Of a stretch of DNA of 64,000 nt, positions 52,263-60,368 are shown piece after piece. Both the position numbers and the translations under genes were made by a program. A model generated the notes under the pieces. That model saw nothing but the letters and a program-made list of their open reading frames with translations. It made no database searches and was not told where the DNA came from. How positions within the stretch are numbered: the first letter of the stretch is position 1; every line of letters begins with the position of its first letter. Origin of the DNA: UBA1672 sp050633325 (GTDB taxonomy: Bacteria; Pseudomonadota; Alphaproteobacteria; Micavibrionales; Micavibrionaceae); contig JBOEGH010000006.1 in NCBI GenBank assembly GCA_050633325.1, forward strand, positions 62,001-126,000, given 5' to 3'.

Positions 52263-53654
52263 TTATTCCATGGCTTTGATGATGTTTTCGGTCATCTTTT
52301 TTGCGTCGCCTAATAACATCATCGTGTTATCGGTAAAGAATAGGGGATTATCTATTCCGGCGTAGCCACTTCCTAATGAGCGCTTTACAAATAAAACGGT
52401 TTTAGCGTTCTCAACATCCAAAATTGGCATGCCATAAATTGGCGATGATGAATCGTTCTTTGCCGCAGGATTGGTGATATCATTTGCGCCGATTACATAC
52501 ACAACATCAGTTTGTGCGAAATCTCTGTTTATGTCTTCCATTTCGAACACTTCATCATATGGGACATTTGCCTCGGCAAGCAAAACATTCATGTGCCCGG
52601 GCATGCGCCCTGCAACAGGGTGTATTGCGTAGGTAACTTCTACACCCTCCTTTTGAAGAGTATCTGCAAGCTCACGCACCGCGTGTTGCGCCTGTGCCAC
52701 GGCCATTCCGTAACCGGGGACGATGATAACCTTTGATGCGTTCTTCATAATATAGGCAGCATCCTCAGCGGCGCCAAGGTTAGCATTTCTATCACCCAGA
52801 TCTTCCGCCGAAGCATCATTTTGGTCATCTCCACCAAATCCACCAAGAACAACACTGATGAATGATCTGTTCATTCCCTTGCACATTATGTATGACAAAA
52901 TAGCACCTGATGCACCGACAAGCGCGCCTGTTATTATCAGCAAGTTATTGTGCAAGGTGAATCCGATCCCCGCTGCTGCCCAACCTGAGTATGAGTTAAG
53001 CATGGAAACGATAACAGGCATATCAGCACCACCAATGGGGATGATCATCAATACGCCAAGTCCGAATGCAACAAGCGCAATTAACCAGAACCAAAAGGCA
53101 CTTCCTGTCCAGCAAAGTAAAACGATCATAAGTATCAATGCACCACCAAGCAGTGCGTTTAATTTATGCTGTCCTATAAATGTTATAGGTTTTCCAGATA
53201 TCTTACCGCACAATTTGCCCCATGCAACTATTGAACCCGTAAAGGTGATTGCGCCGATGGCCAAGCCAAGTGACATCTCGATAAGGCTAGCTGTTTTTAT
53301 TTCACCAACCGTGCCTATATTAAATACTTCCGGGTTGTAGAATGCTGCACCTGCAACACATACGGCCGATAACCCGACAAGAGAGTGAAACGCCGCCATT
53401 AATTCAGGCAGGGCAGTCATTTCAATTGTTTTGGCGATATGAGTACCAATCGTACCACCAATTGCGATGGCAATAATTATCCATGTCCAACTTGTTACTT
53501 GTGGTGCGAACAGGGTCGTGACGATGGCTAATGCCATACCAATCATGCCGAACTGAAGTCCTCGGCGTGCAGATTCAGGGTGTGATAATCCGCGCAATGC
53601 AAGGATGAACAATACTGATGATGCTATATATGCAAGAGATGAAAGTGTAGCCAT
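52263..53654 (-). CDS. pntB: NAD(P) transhydrogenase subunit beta
   Basis: 463 residues. About nine membrane helices (domain II) precede the NADP-binding domain III with GYGMAVAQAQHAV, AIHPVAGRMPGHMNVLLAEA, VIGANDITNPAAKND and KRSLGSGYAG. With PntAA and PntAB it uses the proton gradient to reduce NADP with NADH. It is last in pntAA-pntAB-pntB, 6 bases after pntAB. Confidence 0.97.
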   Translation of the reverse strand: MATLSSLAYIASSVLFILALRGLSHPESARRGLQFGMIGMALAIVTTLFAPQVTSWTWIIIAIAIGGTIGTHIAKTIEMTALPELMAAFHSLVGLSAVCVAGAAFYNPEVFNIGTVGEIKTASLIEMSLGLAIGAITFTGSIVAWGKLCGKISGKPITFIGQHKLNALLGGALILMIVLLCWTGSAFWFWLIALVAFGLGVLMIIPIGGADMPVIVSMLNSYSGWAAAGIGFTLHNNLLIITGALVGASGAILSYIMCKGMNRSFISVVLGGFGGDDQNDASAEDLGDRNANLGAAEDAAYIMKNASKVIIVPGYGMAVAQAQHAVRELADTLQKEGVEVTYAIHPVAGRMPGHMNVLLAEANVPYDEVFEMEDINRDFAQTDVVYVIGANDITNPAAKNDSSSPIYGMPILDVENAKTVLFVKRSLGSGYAGIDNPLFFTDNTMMLLGDAKKMTENIIKAME

Positions 53655-53660
53655 GATATT

Positions 53661-54077
53661 TTATCCCTTTTTCTGAAACATGTGAAGCATGCGTTTGGTA
53701 ATAACAAAGCCGCCAAAAATATTAACTGAAGCAAAGACGATTGCCATGAAGCCCAAAAATCCTGAAAACCCTGTTTCTGATATTGCGCCAGTTGCGATTA
53801 CTGCACCAACAATGATTACGGATGAAATTGCGTTTGTTAACCCCATTAATGGGGAGTGAAGCGCAGGGGTAACACGCCAAACAACGTGGTAACCGACAAA
53901 ACATGCAAGGATGAATATAGTAATTCCAGTTATGATGAACGGCTCGTTGTGGGCTCCGCTTTGTGTGATGATATTACCTGCATCTTCCGCAAGTCCTGTG
54001 GCTGCATCGGCTGCTTCTTGCAAAGTTTGCGCAAGTTCTTCCCAGCTCTGCGTTAATGTTCTTTCATCTGTTGGCAT
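53661..54077 (-). CDS. pntAB: NAD(P) transhydrogenase subunit alpha part 2
   Basis: 138 residues: a polar N-terminus and four membrane helices (FIITGITIFILACFVGYHVVW; SPLMGLTNAISSVIIVGA; GFLGFMAIVFASVNIFGGFVI), forming the small membrane part of the alpha subunit. The split from pntAA is typical of Rhodospirillum-like alphaproteobacteria, whereas E. coli has both in one chain. Start overlaps the pntAA stop by one base. Confidence 0.95.
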   Translation of the reverse strand: MPTDERTLTQSWEELAQTLQEAADAATGLAEDAGNIITQSGAHNEPFIITGITIFILACFVGYHVVWRVTPALHSPLMGLTNAISSVIIVGAVIATGAISETGFSGFLGFMAIVFASVNIFGGFVITKRMLHMFQKKG

Positions 54078-55291
54078 TATTTGTCCTCGTCTGTGCTTTT
54101 GTCTTTCGCCTCAGGCTTATCTTCGGCCTTTTTCTTCTCAGTCTTGCTGTTCGATGCGGTAGAGAAGCTTGGGTGAATTATTTCACCACCTTTTGTCATG
54201 CAAATGCCTTGAATAATTTCATCGTCCCAATTGATTGCCAGATCTTTTGTGTCCGTACTTATTATCAGGTTTAGTAAATTTAATAAGTTTTTCGCATAAA
54301 GTGATGATGTGTCAGCGGCCAACCTGCTTGGCACATTATGATGTCCTATAATTGTTACGCCGCCTTTATCAACGACTTCTCCTGCCTTCGATGACGCACA
54401 ATTGCCGCCTGCCTCTACGGCAAGGTCAACTATTACTGATCCATGTTTCATAGACTTTATCATCGCGGCATTAATTAATTTAGGAGCAGGGCGTCCCGGG
54501 ATAAGTGCCGTTGTTATTACTATATCTTGTTTCGCAATATGCTTTTCTACAAGTTCTGCTTGCTTTGCCTTATATTCAGCAGACATTTCTTTTGCATATC
54601 CGCCGTCTGTTTCAGCCTGTTTAAATTCTTCATTTTCTACTGCGATAAAGCTAGCACCAAGGGATTCAACTTGCTCTTTTGCTGCCGGTCGAACGTCTGT
54701 CGCAGAAACAACCGCGCCTAATCTACGTGCCGTTGCGATTGCTTGCAGTCCGGCTACTCCTGCACCCATAACAAAGACTTTTGCCGGTGGAACTGTACCT
54801 GCGGCAGTCATCATGAGTGGCATTGCATGTGGGTAATGCTCTGCTGCATCAAGAACCGCCTTGTATCCGGTTAAATTGGATTGTGATGACAATACATCCA
54901 TACTTTGTGCGCGTGATATGCGCGGAACAAATTCCATTGAAAAAGTATCAATCTTTGACTTTGCACAGTCTTTAAGTATGTTTTTATTCGTGAAAGGGGC
55001 AAGCATCGCAATTAGTAATGCGCCTTTTCGTATGTCTTTTATTTCTTCTGCATTAGGAGCTTGGACTTTTAATACAATGTCTGATGTTTTCACCGTAGTT
55101 GTAAAATCTTTTGCAATTTTTGCACCGGCATCCTTGTAATCTGCGTCCGTATAAGCTGCTTCATTACCTGCGCCCGTCTCAATAGTTACTTGGCAAGATA
55201 GAGATACAAGCTTTTTAACTGTTTCCGGTGATGCTGCCACACGTTTTTCATGTTCTGCAGTTTCCTTTGGGATAGAAATTTTTAGACCCAC
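54077..55291 (-). CDS. pntAA: NAD(P) transhydrogenase subunit alpha part 1
   Basis: 404 residues; soluble NAD(H)-binding domain I. Motifs: ISIPKETAEHEKRVAASP, SLSCQVTIETGAGNEAAYTD, FVMGAGVAGLQAIATARRLG (NAD loop), RPAAKEQVESLGA, LIPGRPAPKLI and GSVIVDLAVEAGGNC. The last ~40 residues are a Lys/Glu/Asp-rich tail without counterpart in most homologues. GTG start at 55291 with AGGGGAT before it. The 240-bp upstream region holds the operon promoter; no ORF is seen in it. Confidence 0.96.
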   Translation of the reverse strand: MGLKISIPKETAEHEKRVAASPETVKKLVSLSCQVTIETGAGNEAAYTDADYKDAGAKIAKDFTTTVKTSDIVLKVQAPNAEEIKDIRKGALLIAMLAPFTNKNILKDCAKSKIDTFSMEFVPRISRAQSMDVLSSQSNLTGYKAVLDAAEHYPHAMPLMMTAAGTVPPAKVFVMGAGVAGLQAIATARRLGAVVSATDVRPAAKEQVESLGASFIAVENEEFKQAETDGGYAKEMSAEYKAKQAELVEKHIAKQDIVITTALIPGRPAPKLINAAMIKSMKHGSVIVDLAVEAGGNCASSKAGEVVDKGGVTIIGHHNVPSRLAADTSSLYAKNLLNLLNLIISTDTKDLAINWDDEIIQGICMTKGGEIIHPSFSTASNSKTEKKKAEDKPEAKDKSTDEDK

Positions 55292-55534
55292 GGTTTTGAT
55301 CCCCTAAATAATGTAATTGCAGCTGCAATGATGCATTATTTAGTGATTTTTGTGAAGGGGGAAATATTATAATATGATCGCTAAGTTATAGTAGTCTGGT
55401 AACACTTTATTATATATACCAACTATTAACATGTAATTAGTGTTTGTTATTTTTGCTATCCTTGAATTGAAGTTGTTTTTTGCTTAGAGTGTAATGTATC
55501 AGAGCGTGATTCTCTCGCTTTTTATCTCTAGCTT

Positions 55535-56875
55535 ATGTCTGACCTGTGTTTTATGTGTGTTAAATTTGGTCTAAGATTTGTTGTTTTTTCGGTGTGTGTA
55601 GCAGTCACACCGTCAGTTGTGTCTGCGCAAGATTTACGTGATTCTGTTATTTATGCGTTGAATAACCACCCCGCTATAGAAAGCGCTAAGTTAGGCTACA
55701 ACGCGGCGGAACATGGTAAAGATTCTGTTGTGGCTAATTATTTCCCTGATGTTTCTATAGGTCTTACCGCCGGCCGAACTTATCAAGATAATGCAACCAG
55801 CCGAGGTCTTAATGTAACGCGCGGGGCGGCTTACTCCGGTCTTGGTGAGGGTAATATCACTGTAAGGCAAATGTTATTCGATGGTTACGAAGTATCAAAT
55901 CGTGTGAGATCGGCGTCTGCAAAAATAGAATCTTTGCAGCATAGCGTCTTCGATATGGAAGGTATGGTTGTTCTTCGCTTGGCACAAAGCTATGCCGATA
56001 TCTTAAGGATAAATAGTGCACTTAAGATTATGTCTGAGCAAAATGCACGCGTTAAGGATTATGAAGATCGAATAATTGATATGGTCTCTCAAGGTGTCGC
56101 TGATGAGGTTGAGCTGCAACAGGCGAGGGATGTTGCAATGATTGTTGATGGGATTAAATCCGATTACCAAGGCCAATTATCTTCTGCTATGGCGGTTTTT
56201 GCAGAGGCATCCGGGCAAAAATATATGGCAAGTAAGGATGACAAAGCTTTGTCTTTGTCGGATTTTATTGATGATGATATCGATGCTGCTGTTGAATTGG
56301 CTAATGCCAATCATCCTGCTCTGCAATCGGCGAGGTTTGATTCGCAAGCATCTCGCCATGATATGAGGGCAGAACACTCTCGTATGTATCCAAATGTCGA
56401 TGGAGAGATTTCCTATTCTAAAACTGATAAAAAGGATGAAATCGGTGGTGAAACAAAAGATGCCCGTGCAGTAATTCGTATGAATTGGAGTTTTTCTACT
56501 GGCGGGCGTGATTTTTCGTCAGTAAGACAAAAACGTTATGAACATTATGAAGTTGCATCACGCTCTAAGGCACTGGAAGGTGAAATTGAACGTGATATAC
56601 GCCAGTCATATTCAAACTATCATACGCTGAAACACAAATTGTTACTGTCGCAAGAGAGGGTAGAGTTAAACAAAAAGCTATTGAGCGCTTATGAAGCTAA
56701 GTTTGAGGGCGCACGTATCAGCCTTCTTGATCTTATGCGTGCAGAAAGCCAGTTATTTAATGCGCGCTTGGAAGAAAATGATAACAAATATTATCTTATA
56801 TCTGCTGAATATGGTGTGCTGGCTTCATTGGGAACTTTAAAGGATATTATAATATCTGAACCCTCAGGAGAATAG
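55535..56875 (+). CDS. TolC-family outer membrane channel of a type I secretion system
   Basis: 446 residues. An N-terminal signal peptide (VVFSVCVAVTPSVVSAQ, cut before DLRD) precedes two TolC-like repeats of helices and strands, seen in ALNNHPAIESAKLGYNAAEH and its echo ELANANHPALQSARFDSQAS, and ISLLDLMRAESQLFNA near the end. TolC trimers form the outer membrane exit duct for T1SS. It heads an operon with the ABC transporter and adaptor genes. ATG 55535 is the first start; ATG 55553 is possible, and neither has a clear ribosome site. Confidence 0.88.
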   Translation: MSDLCFMCVKFGLRFVVFSVCVAVTPSVVSAQDLRDSVIYALNNHPAIESAKLGYNAAEHGKDSVVANYFPDVSIGLTAGRTYQDNATSRGLNVTRGAAYSGLGEGNITVRQMLFDGYEVSNRVRSASAKIESLQHSVFDMEGMVVLRLAQSYADILRINSALKIMSEQNARVKDYEDRIIDMVSQGVADEVELQQARDVAMIVDGIKSDYQGQLSSAMAVFAEASGQKYMASKDDKALSLSDFIDDDIDAAVELANANHPALQSARFDSQASRHDMRAEHSRMYPNVDGEISYSKTDKKDEIGGETKDARAVIRMNWSFSTGGRDFSSVRQKRYEHYEVASRSKALEGEIERDIRQSYSNYHTLKHKLLLSQERVELNKKLLSAYEAKFEGARISLLDLMRAESQLFNARLEENDNKYYLISAEYGVLASLGTLKDIIISEPSGE

Positions 56876-56936
56876 AGCGATTACTGATACCTCTATAAAT
56901 AATAGAAATGACGAGTTCAGGTCCAGTGGTGATCTG

Positions 56937-59054
56937 TTGCTCGATTGCTTGGTTTATTTGTGTCATAGTTTTGGTAAGCCCAAATCCGCTGAGATCATCA
57001 AGTCAGGGCTTGCTTATGACGAAAATGGTTTCAATCCTGATATGTTTTGTCTGGCTGCTGATCGTTTAAATTTAAAAGCAGACATTATTAAAAAGGCTGA
57101 CGTAACTAAAATAGCAAAACCTATATTACCTTGTGTTTTGTTTCTTGAAGGCGACCATCCTGTCATATTACTAGAAGTATTTAACGAGCAAAAAACTGTG
57201 AAGGTATTTTTACCTGAGACCGGATCAGTAAGTGTAATGAGTGTTGAAGACGTAATGCAGGTCTATACCGGGTATGCAATTTTTATTCATCCGCGCGCAG
57301 TTTTTAATACACCGGATACTGCAAGAACATCCGTAGATAATGGGAAACATTGGTTCTGGGGGCTTATCCAACAAAGTAAATCAACATATATAATGGTTAT
57401 ACTGGCCTCTTTATTTATAAATTTATTCGCCTTGGTTTCTCCGCTGTTTATCATGAATGTCTATGATCGGGTAATTCCAAATAATGCAATTGAAACAGGG
57501 TGGGCGCTTGGTATTGGCGCTCTAGTTGCATTTATGTTTGATTTTGCATTTAGAACTGTACGTGGCTATATGATTGATTTTGCAGGCAGGCGTACAGATG
57601 TTATTGCATCTCAACGTATTTACGATCATGTACTTGATATGAGACTGGCGGATAGGCCAAGTTCCAGTGGTGGTTTTGCCAATATGTTGCGTGATTTTGA
57701 TTCCGTTAGAGAGTTCTTTACCTCCGCTACCATAACCGCTTTGGTTGATTTACCTTTCTCTATTCTGTTCTTGTTCTTTGTCTTTCAATTAGGTGGTCAC
57801 ATTGCCTTTATACTCGTCGCGATGATTATGCTTGCTGCCGTGGTCGGGTTTTTTATTCAGTTGAGCTTGAAGCATTTAATATCCAAGTCTGTGCAAGCGG
57901 TGCAAACACGACATGGACTGCTTATTGAAACAATACATGGTTTAGAGACTATTAAAGCTAATCATGCTGATGGTCGTTTTCGTAAGCGATATGGCGAATA
58001 TGTTGGTGATGATGCTGTATATGCACAAAAAGCCAGATTTTTATCTGCATTGGGTGTGAATATTGCAACATTTTTGCAGCAAACAGCATCGGTAATCATT
58101 ATTCTCAGTGGAATGTATTTGGTGCAAAATGGTGATATGAGCGTCGGAGGATTAATAGCATGCGTTATACTGGGGGGGCGGGCTATTGCACCTGTTGGTC
58201 AGATCGCAAATTTGATTTCAAAATATCACCATGCCAATAGTTCTCTAAAGACTCTAAATGATATTATGTCGTCAAAGATTGAGCGGCCTGCAGGTCGCGA
58301 TTTCTTAAGTCGTCCGGATTTGTCAGGGCATATTAGTTTTGAAAATGTTTCATTCTCTTACCCAAAGACAGACGTTCCAATTTTGAAAAACATTTCTTTT
58401 ACTATTCAACAAGGTGAACGTGTTGGCATTATTGGGCGTGTAGGTTCAGGGAAAAGCACTATTGCAAGGTTAATGCTTGATCTGTATGAACCAGATGAAG
58501 GTGTCATATTGGCAGATAACACGGATTATCGTCAGATAGACCCCGCAGATTTGCGTAAGAACATCGCTTATTTATCGCAAGACGTCGTTTTGTTTCAAGG
58601 TAGTGTTAAGGATAATATAACAGCATCCGCACCAAATGTTAGTGAAGCAGATATATTGTCCTGCGCCAAACGTTCAGGGGTAGATGATTTTGTATCACGT
58701 CATCCTATGGGATATGATGCCCCGGTGGGGGAACAAGGCAGTGCCTTGTCTGGTGGGCAGCGTCAATCAATCGCATTGGCTCGTGCGATGATTACAAAAC
58801 CAAATATTTTAATTTGTGACGAACCGACAAGTGCCATGGATGTGCAGGCAGAAAATAATTTTTGTAAATTTGTAAGAGAGCAGATGAAGGGTAAAACACT
58901 TGTCCTTGTAACGCATAAGCACTCAATGCTGACAATGGTTGATCGATTGTTATTGGTTCATGAAGGTAAAATTATCATGGATGGAAGACGTGATGACGTT
59001 ATAGATGCCCTTAATTCTGGCAAAATTAAGGTTTCCGGAGTGCAAGGATTATGA
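56937..59054 (+). CDS. Type I secretion ABC transporter (permease/ATPase, LssB/LapB type)
   Basis: At least 705 residues. The N-terminal ~130 residues form a C39-peptidase-like domain without a catalytic Cys-His pair, as in RTX exporters that bind but do not cleave their substrate. A six-helix permease follows (from YIMVILASLFINLFALVSPL), then an ABC ATPase with Walker A GRVGSGKST, signature LSGGQRQSIALA and Walker B ILICDEPTSAMD. The frame is open far upstream of TTG 56937 without an ATG or GTG; AGGAG at 56866-56870 and an ATT at 56880 could mark the true start. It overlaps the adaptor gene by 4 bases. Likely exports the giant RTX protein. Confidence 0.9.
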   Translation: MLDCLVYLCHSFGKPKSAEIIKSGLAYDENGFNPDMFCLAADRLNLKADIIKKADVTKIAKPILPCVLFLEGDHPVILLEVFNEQKTVKVFLPETGSVSVMSVEDVMQVYTGYAIFIHPRAVFNTPDTARTSVDNGKHWFWGLIQQSKSTYIMVILASLFINLFALVSPLFIMNVYDRVIPNNAIETGWALGIGALVAFMFDFAFRTVRGYMIDFAGRRTDVIASQRIYDHVLDMRLADRPSSSGGFANMLRDFDSVREFFTSATITALVDLPFSILFLFFVFQLGGHIAFILVAMIMLAAVVGFFIQLSLKHLISKSVQAVQTRHGLLIETIHGLETIKANHADGRFRKRYGEYVGDDAVYAQKARFLSALGVNIATFLQQTASVIIILSGMYLVQNGDMSVGGLIACVILGGRAIAPVGQIANLISKYHHANSSLKTLNDIMSSKIERPAGRDFLSRPDLSGHISFENVSFSYPKTDVPILKNISFTIQQGERVGIIGRVGSGKSTIARLMLDLYEPDEGVILADNTDYRQIDPADLRKNIAYLSQDVVLFQGSVKDNITASAPNVSEADILSCAKRSGVDDFVSRHPMGYDAPVGEQGSALSGGQRQSIALARAMITKPNILICDEPTSAMDVQAENNFCKFVREQMKGKTLVLVTHKHSMLTMVDRLLLVHEGKIIMDGRRDDVIDALNSGKIKVSGVQGL

Positions 59055-60364
59055 GCGTAAAAGAAACTGATTATATGTGTAACTTAGAGGCAGCAACCAG
59101 AATGAAACTGGCCACTCCGGTTACTGTAACATTGTTTACTATGATTTCGTTCCTTGTGTTTTTCTTCGTTTGGGCAGGTGTAACAGAAATCGAAGAATTA
59201 ACCCGTGGTCAAGGTCAGGTAGTACCGTCTAAAGAAATACAGGTTGTTCAGAGTCTTGAAGGCGGTGTTCTTAAAGATATTTTGGTTAAAAAAGGTGATT
59301 TTGTTAAAAAAGGGCAAGTTTTGTTGCGCATTAGTGATGTTTTGTTCTCATCAGAGCAACGCGGAACAGAAGCCAGATTCTTAGGTCTTGAGGCGAAGAA
59401 GGTTCGTTTAACAGCAGAGGCAAATGGTAGTAATTTCGATATGCCTGATCACATAACTGGCAAAGCTCCCGAAATTACAAAAAATGAGAGGTCTTTATAC
59501 GAATCAAGGCAAAGTGAACTGCTCTCTGCTTATGCAATTCAAGATGATAAAGTTAAGAAAGCTAAAGCTGATTTAGAGGTGGTACGTGCCGAAATAAATG
59601 GTTTTTCACAAAGCAAGGTTTTGTTAAAAAAAGAGCTGTCAATAACCAAAAATATGGTTGCTAAGCGCGCTGTACCTAAGATGGAGCAAATAAGGCTTGA
59701 AAGAGAGCTTTCAGATATATCAGGTAAAATTAATTCCAGAGTTCAAAAGAGAAAAGGTCTTGAGGCTGTGCTTAGCGGTGCAGAAAATGAAAGAAAGGCA
59801 CAAGATAATAAGTTTAAGTCATTAGCTTTAGAAGAGTTGGGTGAAGTTAAAACGCAAATAGCCTCTTTAAAAGAGAGCCTTAAATCAATAGGTGATCGGG
59901 TTGACCGTACAGAAATACGTGCGCCTGTTGATGGTATTGTAAATCAGATAATGATTCAAACAATAGGAGGAATTGTTGAGCCTGCAATGCGTTTGGTGGA
60001 AATAGTTCCTGTCGGAGATGAATTAAAGATAATAGCCAAGATAAAACCAAATGAAATTGCATTTTTGAATGTAGGGCAGCCTGTGAAGGTTAAAATTACG
60101 GCTTATGATCCTCAAAAATATGGTGCTCTTGATGGATTGTTATCGCGTATCGCCGCAAATAGTACAGTTGATAGGGACGGGGATATATTATTTGAAATTG
60201 AAGTCAGAACCGAAAGGAATTATCTGGGAAGTATAAATCGACCTTTACCGATAACGTCAGGAATGGTCGCAAATGTTGAAGTTATTACAGGTAAACACAC
60301 AATATTGAATTACTTGATGAAACCGCTTCGCCGTGGGTTTGACCGCGCACTAAGAGAGCGTTGA
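59051..60364 (+). CDS. HlyD-family periplasmic adaptor of type I secretion
   Basis: 437 residues with one N-terminal membrane helix (TPVTVTLFTMISFLVFFFVWA), a lipoyl-like strand pair (VVQSLEGGVLKDILVKKGDFVKKGQVLLRI), a long coiled coil (~100-270) and a matching C-terminal half (TEIRAPVDGIVNQIMIQTIGGIV) plus beta-barrel (LKIIAKIKPNEIAFL). It bridges the ABC transporter and the TolC channel. Tail and head overlaps with its neighbours support one operon: it starts in the ABC gene end and the cyclase gene follows after 4 bases. Confidence 0.93.
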   Translation: MSVKETDYMCNLEAATRMKLATPVTVTLFTMISFLVFFFVWAGVTEIEELTRGQGQVVPSKEIQVVQSLEGGVLKDILVKKGDFVKKGQVLLRISDVLFSSEQRGTEARFLGLEAKKVRLTAEANGSNFDMPDHITGKAPEITKNERSLYESRQSELLSAYAIQDDKVKKAKADLEVVRAEINGFSQSKVLLKKELSITKNMVAKRAVPKMEQIRLERELSDISGKINSRVQKRKGLEAVLSGAENERKAQDNKFKSLALEELGEVKTQIASLKESLKSIGDRVDRTEIRAPVDGIVNQIMIQTIGGIVEPAMRLVEIVPVGDELKIIAKIKPNEIAFLNVGQPVKVKITAYDPQKYGALDGLLSRIAANSTVDRDGDILFEIEVRTERNYLGSINRPLPITSGMVANVEVITGKHTILNYLMKPLRRGFDRALRER

Positions 60365-60368
60365 GCAT

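Noticed and set aside
55426..55440. CtrA-like TTAA-N7-TTAG upstream of the T1SS operon, and TTAG-N7-TTAA at 63983-63997 upstream of the CNB-EAL gene
   Set aside because: Each has one mismatch to TTAA-N7-TTAA. In AT-rich DNA such matches are expected every one to three kb, so two are not evidence. A genome-wide motif enrichment test would be needed.
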